From contig CM060731.1 in assembly GCA_030704615.1 (NCBI GenBank), positions 55,228,221-55,288,220 of the forward strand: 60,000 nucleotides of DNA, in the 5' to 3' direction. A program made the translations under genes and the position numbers. Under the pieces are notes generated by a model that worked only from the letters and a program-made list of their open reading frames with translations, searched no databases and was not told where the DNA came from. Below, piece by piece: positions 1-10,194 of this stretch (its first letter is position 1; the number at the start of each line of letters is the position of its first letter). Source of the stretch: Takakia lepidozioides (taxonomy: Eukaryota > Streptophyta > Takakiopsida > Takakiales > Takakiaceae).

Positions 1-415
1 CCCCCGGATGAAAAAACGGTGCCGAATTTCCATCCGAGGCCGTTCGGATGAAGTCGTCTCGGGGGGAGAGGCCGACACCTGGCCGACAGAGAACATCCCC
101 CGGATGGAAAAACGGCGCCGAATTTCCATTCGAGGCCCGTCGGATGAAGTCGTCTCGGGGGGAGAGGGTGACTCCTGGCCGACAGAGAACATCCTCCGGA
201 TGGAAAAACGGCGCCGAATTTCAGGACGAGGCCCGTCGGATGAAGTCGTCTCGGGGGGAGGCCGACATCTAGCCGACAGAGAACATCCCTCGAATGGAAA
301 AACGGCGCCGTATTTCCATCCAAGGCCGCACGGATGGAGTCGTCTCGGGGGGAGTGGCCGAAAGAGATCATCTACAGGATGGAAAAACGGCGCCAAATAT
401 CCATCAACAGACGCC
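1..415. repeat. Type A palindrome array, about 95-bp units
   Basis: Four to five tandem units of about 95 bp (unit starts near 5, 101, 197, 291). Each unit carries a palindrome of the form GGATGGAAA..GGCGCC..TTTCCATCC followed by a spacer with GAGGCCGACACCTGGCCGAC and ending in ACATCCCC. The apparent ORFs here (products rich in KRRRISIRG) are by-products of the repeat and are not genes. The same unit recurs at 15000-15748 and, reversed, at 20700-21835. In both of those places it lies on the 5' side of a MULE-type transposase, so this array may be the edge of another such element to the left of the window. Confidence 0.9.
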
Positions 416-489
416 CGTATCGACCCTTCATCAACAATTTTGATTCGTTTTTCGCGTTTTTTTGTCTAATCAGTCACTCAACTTAGAGT

Positions 490-1060
490 TTTTTGCCTGC
501 GGTCCACTTCTAAGTCCCTGGGGCGGATGGCACATATTCTGGAAATTCGGCGCCATTTTTCCAGTTCTGGGCCCAGTCAGTTCTGGGACTTAGCCATTTT
601 CGGACCCTGTACTGGAAAAATGGCGCCATTTTTCCAGTACAGGGTCCAAAAATGGCTAAGTCCCTGGGGCGGATGGCACATATTCTAGAAATTCGGCGCC
701 ATTTTTCCAGTTCCGGGCCCAGTCATTTCTGGGACTTAGCCATTTTCGGACCCTGTACTGGAAAAATGGCGCCATTTTTCCAGTACAGGGTCCGAAAATG
801 GCTAAGTCCCTGGGGCGGATGGCACATATTCTGGAAATTTGGCGCCATTTTTCCAGTTCCGGGCCCAGTCAGTTCTGGGACTTAACCATTTTCGGACCCT
901 GTACTGGAAAAATGGCGCCATTTTTCCAGTACAGGGTCCGAAAATGGCTAAGTCCCTGGGGCGGATGGCACATATTTTGGAAATTCGGCGCCATTTTTCC
1001 GGTTCCGGGCCCAGCCATTTCTGGGACAGCCATTTTTTGGCCCAGTCTGGAAAAATGGAT
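490..1060. repeat. Type C palindrome array, 146-bp units, in an intron
   Basis: Tandem units with a period of 146 bp (TTCTGGGACTTA starts at 581, 727 and 873). Each unit contains an 80-bp palindrome centred on GGC|GCC plus a second, shorter GGCGCC hairpin. The array ends just before a splice-acceptor-like sequence (TTTTTTGAATGCAG) at about 1076-1089, which opens the methyltransferase-half exon of copy A, so it occupies the intron upstream of that exon. Related arrays occupy the same intron in copies B and C. Short ORFs here are artefacts of the repeat. Confidence 0.9.
731..810. repeat. Perfect 80-bp palindrome
   Basis: Positions 731-770 and 771-810 are exact reverse complements with no spacer; the centre is GGC|GCC at 770/771. 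Neighbouring units at 585-664 and 877-956 are the same palindrome with one mismatched pair each. Such DNA could extrude as a cruciform, and its transcript could fold into a 40-bp stem. Confidence 0.95.
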
Positions 1061-1832
1061 GTGATTCTGTCTGTGTTTTTTGAATGCAGGTACTGTAAGT
1101 TCTCCTTGTTGGAGAAAGGTCATCTGTCCTTCCAGCCACCATTCTTCCTCGCATGGAGGAACCCTGGAGCTGACTCCATGTACACTGACGTTATCGTGGA
1201 GTGGCATCTGGAGCATTTGCGCGACTGCCCTTGGTATGTGGACCTTCCGCCCGGCTCGCTTGACTCATCCGAGTTCCAATTGAAGCTGGATGCGGAGGCC
1301 CGACCAAACCGAGCTCCGCTGCCTCCGCTGGGTCCAAAGGAGGCGAAAGCGCTTGTCAAGTCTAGGAAAGCGGCAGAGCTTGCTTAGGCAGGTATTCAGG
1401 AGAAATTGAATGAGAAGAATAAAGGACAAATGAAAAGGACACGGAAACAGGGGAGTAAAGTAACCCCCAAAAAACAGAAAACCACCGGGGCACCAGAGGA
1501 GGCGCAGGAGGGGCCCCAAGGGAGTGACTCCGACGACGACTTTGTGCAAGGTCCTGCAACTACTGCTGCTACTACCAAGTCATCGGTCGTCCGAGTTCCC
1601 AAGTCAGTTCGGACTGGGACTGGCTCTGCCAAGAAGTTGGCATTTGAGGGTGAGCCTACATGGCGGTATTCGGCGGTGATGTTTCCGCAAAGGCCAAAGT
1701 TTCGCAAGTCTCTGGAGGAACTGAAGGGGAAAGCCAAGAAGAGGGCTGCTGCTATAGAGCCTAAAGACACCCCTGGTTTGGAAGCCATGATGGAATTCTT
1801 CACGGCTGTGAGCACGGATTGCAAGAGCACTT

Positions 1833-1857
1833 GGGGGGGGGGGGGGGGGGGGGGGGG
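1833..1857 (+). repeat. G25 homopolymer in methyltransferase exon
   Basis: A run of 25 G lies between the codons for CKST and VERACDMILLDI. The same site has 20 G in copy B and 15 G in copy C (seen as C on the plus strand), while copy D has only a short VGG. Here the length breaks the reading frame, so the encoded glycine run leads to a stop. Confidence 0.9.
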
Positions 1858-2416
1858 TTGAGGTGGAGAGAGCCTGCGATATGATTCTCCTTGATATTCT
1901 AGATGGGGAGCTGCTGGAGGGCCTGGATGGTGTGCCCACCTAGAACAGGTTTACAGAGGACTACGGGAGAGCCGGGTTTGGGCTGGCGGGGATGCTCCTG
2001 GATGACAGTGGATGTATGGTGGTCCTTGCCACAAGAGGGAAGACCACAGAGAATGTTGTGGCAAGGTGGACACCGAAAAGTGTCACCTCGGTCCTCCTGA
2101 AAAAATGGTTCTGCATCAATACGCAGGGGTTGCGAACAGAGGGCCAGAGTGTAAGTTATCAATTTATTGCATTCACTTCATATTGTGGTGTATCTAAACT
2201 AGACCCTGGAGTGGATCCCTCTTTTGTTGGATGTGCAGACATTGGTGTTTGAGGCATATTGTTTTGTGAAGAGAGGGTCTACGTTCAAATTCTGCAATGA
2301 CGGTCGTCTTGTTGATGCCGCTGTGGACCCTGTTACCTACGATGTCCTCTACAACTATGTGCCCCAATCCAGTATGTCGAAGGACACAAAGACAGGCAAA
2401 CCGTGGCGGTACAGCC

Positions 2417-2604
2417 GAAGGAAGAAAGATTGTCCAAACAATTCTTTCAAAGGTTCTTGGAATTGCCAGACGGTTGTAAAGAAAATATTCTGAAACGAAT
2501 GCATGATGCTGATCCAGAATGGGGTCTAGAGAAAGGAGTGATAAAGATTTATCAGGTAGCCTGTAGAGGAAGAGCACGTTGGTTACCAACATTGGTTTAT
2601 GTGC
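2417..2604 (+). mobile_element. Captured fragment of retrotransposon leader ORF
   Basis: About 188 bp nearly identical to 52073-52257 and to the matching part of 43492-44079 (minus), encoding ERLSKQFFQRFLELPDGCKE and onward. It interrupts the codons between KPWRYS and RSPAFIQ of methyltransferase copy A. Copy B has only a few bases (AGACC) at this point. No flanking duplication is obvious, so template switching or repair filler is more likely than transposition. Confidence 0.85.
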
Positions 2605-2924
2605 GGAGCCCTGCTTTCATCCAAACCCTCATGGAGACGTGCTCGGATGTCCAAGGGCGGATTCTTGACCTCACATGCGGCCCGGGTAAGCCTTCACGTG
2701 CACATTTTGTCCCCTGGCCCGATTGCAATTGCATGCCGCATGCTACTAACCACCCGCTTTGTCCCTCAGGTGCTTCAATGTGGGCAGGGACGTTGTCCGA
2801 CAGGCATGTCTTTGCCTTCGCCTTGCAATAAAATGTTGCATTTCATTGCTATGACGAGTCCACTGGTGCCACATTCCAACTTCACATGACCCTATTCCGT
2901 GCCTCCTAACCCTATTTCCGTGGA

Positions 2925-2990
2925 CACACAATGGTCCGCTCATGTTTTTTTTTTTTTCGCTCATGCTCATGCCGCTCATGAAATAGCAGC
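2925..2990. repeat. GCTCATG-repeat terminus ending in CATGAAATAG
   Basis: A cluster of GCTCATG words (2938-2985, around a T tract) ends in GCTCATGAAATAG. The same motif ends at about 26461 and, inverted, starts at about 31362. Sequence beyond AAATAG differs from that at the other two sites, suggesting AAATAG marks an element boundary. No partner end was found for this copy. Confidence 0.6.
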
Positions 2991-3906
2991 CCCCCTTCTC
3001 CTCATCTATGTTATCTGTTATTGGATACTTTTCTGCTGCCACATCGGCAGTAACTTGTCAAAGTCACTTCTAACCACCACAGATCCACCCAACGACCTAA
3101 CTTACAGAGTTCAATATGCATCTTAGGGCCGAATCTGATGAGAGGGTAAAACAGACAGAAGTAGGTTGAAGAAGAAGGTGCCCTCACCACATTGTCCTTG
3201 ACCTTGTGTCATGACCCATGGAGGATTTCATCGAACATCAACCCTAAAGAACCTCTTGTGTCTGCAGCTTGTGTCTGCAGCCTTCAGAATGACATCTGGT
3301 AATCTGCAGGCATTCACCTTTTTGCCTCGTTTGTCCCACCATTGGCTGGGGTCAGAAAAGTATTCATCCCACAGCTTCTCCTCATCTTTGTTTACCTGTT
3401 TTTGGATACTTTCTTTGTGTCACATTGGCAGTATCATGTCAAAGTCACTCCAAACTACCAAAGGTTCACTCAATCAGCTAACTTGCAGAATTCAACATGG
3501 AAATGTAGGGCATATTTTGATAGGAGGGGAAAACAAGGTGAAATGTGTTGAAGAAGGTGTCTTCTCCTCATCCATGTTATTTGTTTTTGGATACTTTCCT
3601 GCTGCCACATCAGCAGTAACTTGTCAAAGTCACTCCTAACCACCACAGATCCACCCAACGAGCTAACTTACAGAGTTCAATATGCATCTCAAGGCCGAGT
3701 CTGATGAGAGGGTAAAACAGACAGAAATAGGTTGAAGAAGAAGGTGCACTCACCACATTGTCCTTGACCTTGTGTCATGACCCATGGAGGATTTCATCGA
3801 ACATCAACCCTAAAGAACCTCTTGTGTCTGCAGCTTGTGTCTGCAGCCTTCAGAATGACACCTGGTAATCTACAGGCATTCACCTTTTTGCCTCGTTTGT
3901 CCCACC
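2991..3906. repeat. Direct duplication of about 345 bp with a third diverged part-copy
   Basis: The stretch from about 2995 to 3340 is repeated at about 3560 to 3906, offset by 565 bp and only slightly diverged. Between them, 3370-3555 is a more diverged copy of the first 190 bp (TTCTCCTCATC, TGGATACTTT, AACTTGTCAAAGTCAC). No coding sequence is recognisable. The following sequence to 4190 holds nothing I can identify. Confidence 0.75.
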
Positions 3907-4189
3907 AAGCAGTTGGTTCGATTGGCTCCACTCAACCTGCGCGGCCAAAAATTTTGACTCACAGATTGATCTGTGAGAACCACCACGGTGCATCTGAGCA
4001 GGTAGAGATTGAACACGGCCTTCTAAGACCAAGCTGACTCTCCCAAGAACCTTGCAAACATCAGGAAGAATACCAAATCATGGTACTGACAGGAGCCAAG
4101 AGCCCACCTTTACAGGATATACAAACTTCTTCAGATCGTACATTAAGAAAAAGCGACACCCTTCCCCCATCATTTGCTTGATCCTTCAT

Positions 4190-4265
4190 CTGCCAAGACA
4201 ATCTCTTCAGCAAGTCTTCAGCTCAGCATGGATTTCCTCAATTCGTTGAGAGCTTACAGCTTGCA
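4190..4265 (-). pseudogene. PPR E+ domain scrap
   Basis: The minus strand encodes IEEIHAELKTC, matching the E+ motif EIHAELRRLSEQMK that also occurs at 13850-13935 and in the PPR-DYW pseudogene at 5235-6600. No surrounding PPR motifs remain. The flanks from 4265 to 5050 contain no recognisable gene. Confidence 0.5.
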
Positions 4266-5056
4266 AGGTGAACGATGGCGGAAAACGCAGATCAAGAAGA
4301 TCAAGATCCAGGCATTTCGGGCAGTTCCGAAAACGTTGGCGCGGCAATTTTCTATTGGCGTATTTCGGGCAGGCAGTCCGGGCAGATTGACACAATTTGA
4401 CGACGAAATGTGGCGACGAAACGTGGCGACGATGACATGGCGACAAAAACGTGGCACTTTGGCACCCTATTCCTGCTCTACGCTAAACTACCTTCCGACC
4501 TTCGGTCATCGCTAGAACTAGGGCTTCGCGTTGCTTCGCACTACTAGCAACGAATTCTGAGAACTACCTTCAATTTTTCACAAAAAAAGGGGTGAGTCAT
4601 CCCCACGGTGTTACATGCAGAGATCCCGTGTTTTTTTTTTTTCTGGAAGAAAACTGGCGGATCTGCATTTCAAGGTTCAATTTTCACAAGCCACATCAAT
4701 CAATAACAATATACCCAAATACCCTTACATTCACTATATGAACTTCAAGCATCCTCCATGGGATTGGATCTTGGTGGGTTAAGCCTAGCTTTTGACAATA
4801 TTCATGCAAGTTCGTCATCGGCTCCATCCAAAGCCACACCACGAGAAACAAACAAACATGTCCAAATTTAAGATGTTGAACAAACTTGTGCATAGGGCTG
4901 CCCCTCTCATCAAGCTCATTAAAATTCGTATTCACTTCCATCTTCAAGCTTTGGAGAAGCTCCACCACCCAAACCCAGAATCAGTCAAAAATCACCCCTT
5001 TCAGTCAAGTGCAATTGTGGGCTGACTTTCCACCTATGCCGGGTAGACCCCAACAT

Positions 5057-5217
5057 CAGGAAACGGTGGATGGTCTGAGTAGCTACACAGATCAACGAAT
5101 GAAGCAAGACACTTGCATCTTGCACTCAACAGAACATGATGGTCAGTATTCTCAGGAAATGGTGGATGGTCTGAGTAGCTACACAGATCAATGAATGAAG
5201 CAAGACACTAGCATCTT
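5057..5217. repeat. Two direct copies of a 65-bp sequence
   Basis: 5057-5121 and 5153-5217 are near-identical (GGTGGATGGTCTGAGTAGC and onward), separated by 31 bp. They lie just 3' of the PPR-DYW pseudogene, which is on the minus strand. They are probably a local duplication in non-coding flank. Confidence 0.8.
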
Positions 5218-5234
5218 TCCAAGAAAACATCCTT

Positions 5235-6600
5235 TCACCAGTAATCACCACAAGAACAAATCCCATCTTCAAAGTGGTGGAAAGTGGTCAGTGTCCCATA
5301 CAACAATTGCTCGGCCAACAATCTTTGAGATGAATTTGGTGGAGGTGTGGCAGTCTCCACACACTCGAAGATTCATGATGAGTCGTGCTGATCAGCCCAA
5401 AACCAATGGTCAGCTTCTCACTGTGGTGGCAAAGAGAATATTCTTTTCTTCCACATCATGCAAAAAAAAATGTTTGTCAGGCACATACCCCGCCTCCTTC
5501 ATCTGCCCAGACAATCTTCTCAGCTCAGCATGGATTTCCTTAATTCTGGGATATCACTTGTTATCTGGCTCCTTTATAACCCCTCTGACCTTCATCATTC
5601 TTCTCACATTTGCAGTGTCATCCCACCTGCCAGCTACAGCTTAGATGTTGGTATAGCAACACATAAGTCGCGGCATCCTGCTCATCCCACTCGAGGATAG
5701 ATGTTGCCACACATTCAGCCATCTCCACATTGCCATGGATTCTGCAGGCACCAAGCAAGGCCTTCCACACCACAACATATGGATGGATTGGCATTTTATT
5801 AATCAGGTCCACTGCCTCATGTAGTTGTCCCGCACGTCCATAAGGTCCACCATGCAGCCAAAGTGTTTTACTGGCGGGGTGACACCATGATCTTGACTCA
5901 GGGAATCGAAGTAGCGTCTTCCTTCATTCAGTAGGCCAGTGTGGCTACATGCACAGAGAACACATATAAAGGTGATATTGTCCGGCTTCAAGCCGTTCTT
6001 TTCCATTCCTTCAAACAGTTGCAGGACCTCCATATGAGTTCTTTTGCATTCCTTCAAATAGTTGCAAGACCTCCTCATGGCAACCATGCTGGGCATATCA
6101 TGCGATCAACACATTTCATAATACAACATTTCGTTCAGTCACATTGTCAAATACTCCCTTTGCATCCTCGATGCACCCACATTTCGCATACATATCCACC
6201 AGGGAATGTCCAGAATGACATTTGGTACAATTCCAGCTTTGAGGATGTCACCATGCACCTCTTTGCCCTTTTCCAGGGCTGTCAGGCTTGCACAGGCATT
6301 GCAAACGCACACAAATGTGATGTGGTTGCACTTTACCCCTTCCCCCATCATTTGCTCATAGGTCTCCCAAGCCTCCATCCCGCGCCCCTGCTGTGCATAT
6401 CCTGCAAGCACGGCGTTCCATGACACCAAATCTTGTTCAGCCATACTGTTGAACACTCCCTCCGCATCCTCAATGCTCCCACATTTGGCATACATGTCCA
6501 CGAGGGTATTGTTCAGAATCACATCTGGTACAATTCCAGCTCTGGCGATGCAACCATGCACCTCTTGGCCCTTTTTCCAGGCTGCCCAACGACGCAACCG
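5235..6600 (-). pseudogene. PPR protein, PLS-E-DYW type, decayed
   Basis: Read on the minus strand, the order is: PLS-type repeats ([57 protein letters not shown]), a further repeat (LKPDNITFICVLCACSHTG), the E domain (VWKALLGACRIHGNVEMAE), E+ (IKEIHAELRRL) and a DYW domain containing [20 protein letters not shown] and ending in CGDYW with a stop at 5235-5237. DYW-type PPR proteins act in organelles as C-to-U RNA editing factors. This copy is split over several frames by frameshifts and has no usable N-terminus. It may be a retrocopy or a segment carried by transposons, since the same sequences reappear at 13850, 14020, 15900, 49000 and 50300. Confidence 0.85.
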
Positions 6601-7094
6601 CGTGAGCATGTGAGCGAGGCGCGACCTAAACGAGTTGAAGAGAAGAGAGCCGTGGTGACGTGGCATGAGTGTGACGGGGCGTGAGCGTGATGCCAGCAGG
6701 TTGCCATGGTGTCGAATGTTGACGTGGCGCCATGTCAGCATCCGCCACGTCAACCGAAACATATGACACCTATACCCGAGGATCCTATGACTGTGGGATG
6801 AACTTAGGGAGCATGAAACCAAAATACCATCAAGAATACCATCAAAAGACCCGAAATGGGAAATATGCCTAAACTCTGGCATTTATTCCACAACATTTTG
6901 CAATTACAATTGTAAGTTTTACAATAATAATTACAATGAGGACAAAATAACCTCATAAGGCTCCATTGAGGCTAACCCAAGAAGACCCTGATTCCTCCCA
7001 AAATAACGAAGAGAAGAGGGATCACGGTATAAAAAAGAAGCATGCATTACATAGCGACACAGAAGAGACCAGAGCAATTTTCTTTTTGGTAACA

Positions 7095-7810
7095 ATACGA
7101 AGAAAACAAAAAAAACAAAAAAAAACATAGCAGAAGTGATTGTCGGCACTGATCATCACTTCTGCTCTGTTTTTCTGCCGAGATGGGGCCTCTATTGAGC
7201 CTTCGGCCTTCTCATACACGGGTCATGAGGAAAGAGGAGCCGTATGATGGGAGACTATCACGTACGGTTCCATAGGAGGGGAACAGCTTTCAAACCTCAG
7301 GCCGAAGGTGGACATGGTGAAGAAAAAAAAAAGATTTTTATTTCCCCTACCAACCCAATTCATCTTTGTTCATGCCACCAACTATCAGTTTAGTATTGCT
7401 TCTAGTTCATTTTGTCACCCTGAATGGAGGATACTCAATACCAAATGCTCGGCAATCCTTTGTGATTGTTGGCACCGACAATCACTTCCACACTGTTTAT
7501 TTTTTATTTTTAGGGAAAAACATTTAATAATAATAATAATAATAATAATAACAATAACATAGCAGAAGTGATTGTCAGGACCGATCATCACTTCTGATGA
7601 TCGGTGCCGCCAATCACTTCTGTTCTGCTCTGTTTTTAAAATATATATATATATATTTATCTGCATATTGTTCCCAAAAAAAAAAAAAAACAGAGCAAAA
7701 CAGAAGTGATTGTCGGTGCTGAAAATCACTTCTGCTTTGCTCTGTTTTTTTTTTTTTTTTTGGCTTCTCCGTATTGTTCCTAAAAAAATAAAAAATAAAA
7801 ACAGAGCAAA
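7095..7810. repeat. Type E hairpins (CAGAAGTGATTG..CAATCACTTCTG) with A/T-rich spacers
   Basis: Four inverted-repeat units lie near 7131-7166, 7452-7490, 7561-7637 and 7696-7745. The arms are CAGAAGTGATTGTCGG and its complement, with a centre close to GGCACC or GGTGCC. Spacers contain poly-A/T, an (ATA)n run near 7526-7548 and an (AT)n run near 7640. The block abuts the 3' end of methyltransferase copy B. The stretch from 6600 to 7095 holds no gene I can identify. Confidence 0.8.
7237..7270 (+). ncRNA. Group II intron domain V (organelle-derived fragment)
   Basis: These 34 nt fold as a canonical domain V. An 8-bp lower helix is formed by GAGCCGTA and TACGGTTC, with the AGC catalytic triad near the 5' end. 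There is a 2-nt CG bulge on the 3' side, then a 6-bp upper helix (TGATGG with CTATCA) closed by a GAGA tetraloop of the GNRA class. Domain V is the catalytic core of group II self-splicing introns in plant mitochondria and plastids. The surrounding 7165-7310 sequence may be the rest of the intron's 3' end, but I could not confirm domain VI. A nuclear copy of organelle DNA is the simplest explanation. Confidence 0.8.
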
Positions 7811-7817
7811 AGTAATT

Positions 7818-10148
7818 GAGGAACTTGCCCCGCCTTCCTCCTCATCCCCCTCATCCCCCCCATCCTCCGAGCTCTGTGATGCATCAGTTCCACTATGCCT
7901 CTCAAAAATTCCGTCCTCTCCTTGGGGGACTGTCCACCTCACCTCCTGGGAATCTTTTGCCTCTTCTCCCCCACTTTCCTCAGCAGAATCCAAGACAAAT
8001 CTACGAGCCTGACGGGCTCTAATAGCTGTTGCCTCCTCCCTCATCTTCATTTTCTTGAGGCTTGCCTCGTCTAAAATCTGTTGTACACGACTAGGTTCGG
8101 AAGACCTCCTAATGGACACCGAAGCAAGCCGGGTAGCATAAGTAGGAAGGATGTAATCCCTTTCTGGACTAGGCATGAAATCCCCCCTGGCAAAAAAAGG
8201 CACGTTCCTCCTGCCCATGAACTGCGGTGTAGACGTCCCTCCTGCAGTACTTGGCATCCTGCAATAAGAACAAATCCACTTTAAGAATGTCAATACCAGC
8301 AGAAGCAAAAAAGGGCCTTTCAATGAAATAAGAGAGCGAAGGGAGGTGCCTCACGAAATCAGGAGGCAACTTACAATGCGACCACTCACTTGTAAACCGG
8401 GGCCTCCTCGGCCTCGATGCCAACTTGTACCTCCCCCTGCTCCTTCTCGGATTCTTCATCATCCTCCGAGGATGCCTCTTCCTCTTTCGCCAGACGTTCA
8501 GCCGCTGCAAGTTCGGAGTTGTGGAGGGCAGTATCTGGCTCGAAGGCGAAGACATGCCTGTCGGACAACGTCCCTGCCCACATTGAAGCACCCGAGGGAC
8601 AAAGCGGGCGGTTAGTAGCATGCGGCATGCAATTGCAATCGGGCCATGGGACAAAATGTGCACGTGAAGGCTTACCCGTGCCTCATGTGAGGTCAAGAAT
8701 CCGCCCTTGGACATCCGAGCACGTCTCCATGAGGGTTTGGATGAAAGCAGGGCTCCGGGTCTGGCTGTACCGCCACGGTTTGCCTGTCTTTGTGTCCTTC
8801 GGCATACTGGAGTGGGGCACATAGTTGTAGAGGACATCATAGGTAACAGGGTCCACAGCGGCATCAACAAGACGACCGTCGTTGCGGAATTTGAACGTAG
8901 ACCCTCTCTTTACAAAACAATATGCCTCAAACACCAATGTCTGCACATCCAACAAAAGAGGTATCAACTCCAAGGTCTAGTTCAGATACACCAAAATATG
9001 AAGTGAATGCAATAGATTGATAACTTACACTCTGGCCCTCTGTTCACAACCCCTGCGTATTGATGCAGAACCATTTTTTCAAGAGGACCGAGGTGACACT
9101 TTTCGGTGTCCACCTTGCCACAACATTGTCTGTGGTCTTCCCTCGTGTGGCAAGGACCACCATACATCCACCGTCATCCAGGAGTATCCCCGCCAGCCCA
9201 AACCCGGCTCTCCAGTAGTCCTCAGTAAACCTGTTCCAGGTGGGCACACCATCCAGGCCCTCCAGCAGCTCCCCATCTGGAATATCGAGGAGAATCATAT
9301 CGCAGGCTCTCTCCACCTCAAGCCCCCCCCCCCCCCCCCCCCGAGTGCTCTTGCAATCCGTGCTCATAGTCGTGAAGAATTCCATCATGGATTCAAAACC
9401 TGTACTGGGAGCCCTCTTCTTGGCTTTCCCCTTCTGCTCCTCCACAGACTTGCTGTGTGCCACTTTCTTCGCCCTGGCAGCCAGAGCGTCAAGAAAGCTC
9501 TCATTGACACATTGGATGATGGTTGGGGGTTCTAGCTTTGGCCTCTTCGGAAACGTCACCGCCGAATACTGCCGTGTAGGCTCGCCCTCAAATGCCAACT
9601 TCTTGGCAGAGCCAGTCCCAGTCCGAACTGACTTGGGAACCCAGACGACCGGTGACTTGGTACCAGCAGCAGCAGTCGCAGGACCTTGCACAAAGTCGTC
9701 GTCGGAGTCACTCCCTTGGGGCCCCTCCTGCACCTCCTCCGGTGCCCCGGTGGTTTTCTGTTTTTTGGGGGTTATTGTACTCCCCTATTTCCATATCCTT
9801 TTCTTTTGTCCTTTATTCTTCTCATTCAATTTCTCTTGAATACCTGCCTGAGCAAGCTCTGCCGCTTTCCTGGACTGGGCAAGCGCTCTCGCCTCCTTTG
9901 GACCCATCGGAGGCAGCGGAGCCCGGTTTCGTCGAGCCTCAGCATCCAGCTTCAATTGAAACTCGGATGGGTCGAGCGAGCCGGGCGGAAGGTCCACATA
10001 CCAAGGGCAGTCGCGCAAATGTTCCAGATGCCACTCCTTCACGATAACGTCAGTGTACATGGAGTCAGCCCCAGGGTTCCTCCATGCGAGGAAGAATGGC
10101 GGCTCGAAGGACATATGTCCTTTCTCCAAAAGGGAGAACTTATAGTAC
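7818..10148 (-). pseudogene. ParB-methyltransferase family, methyltransferase half, copy B
   Basis: This is the most complete C-terminal half. Exons (minus): 10148-9029, 8940-8676, about 8590-8391 and 8258-7818. Exon 1 carries FLAWRNPGADSMYTDVIVKE, a basic linker, the glycine run, ACDMILLDIPDGELLEGL (motif IV-like) and CMVVLATRGKTTDNVVARW. Exon 2 carries RSPAFIQTLMETCSDVQGR followed by ILDLT and a TGA where copy A has Cys in motif I. Exon 3 has RHVFAFEPDTAL and an acidic tail. Exon 4 has SPERDYILPTYATRLASV, basic helices and an acidic C-terminus. Damage: TAG near 9786, TGA in motif I, and a GG instead of AG acceptor before exon 3. It continues upstream, across a palindrome-filled intron, into the ParB half at 10840-13501. 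Confidence 0.65.
9323..9342 (-). repeat. C20 (G20 on coding strand) in methyltransferase exon, copy B
   Basis: A 20-base homopolymer at the same codon position as the G25 of copy A and the C15 of copy C. In this copy the frame is kept (a run of six glycines, then LEVERACD). Confidence 0.9.
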
Positions 10149-10194
10149 CTGCATTCAAGAAACACACAGAATGAGGTCCCAGGAACGAGATAAA

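Larger units (their letters stand above)
1090..2821 (+). pseudogene. ParB-methyltransferase family, methyltransferase half, copy A (broken)
   Basis: This is the C-terminal half of a multi-exon gene seen four times in the window. Exon 1090-2150 starts after an AG acceptor, encodes FLAWRNPGADSMYTDVIV, a basic KKRTRK-type linker and SDSDDDF, then ACDMILLDI, which resembles the D-P-P-Y region (motif IV) of N4/N6 DNA methyltransferases. Exon 2239-2685 ends with RILDLTCGPG, a plausible SAM-binding motif I. Exon 2770-2821 has RHVFAF, resembling the strand that follows motif I. Motif IV before motif I is the permuted order of beta-class enzymes. Breaks: in-frame TAG near 1385 and 1941, a 25-G tract that shifts the frame, a retrotransposon fragment at 2417-2604, and loss of similarity to copy B after 2821. 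Family membership is certain from the alignment of the copies; the methyltransferase assignment is a motif-based inference. Confidence 0.65.

Noticed and set aside
1-460. Overlapping ORFs of 70-150 codons on both strands in palindrome arrays (here and at 15000-15750, 16364-16967, 20593-21888)
   Set aside because: They follow the repeat period exactly, occur in several frames and on both strands, and encode the same short motif in each unit; they are artefacts of open repeats.
4696-4968. 90-codon ORF (minus) in the 4.3-5.0 kb stretch
   Set aside because: No family recognised, no second copy, no splice context; likely chance ORF in non-coding DNA.
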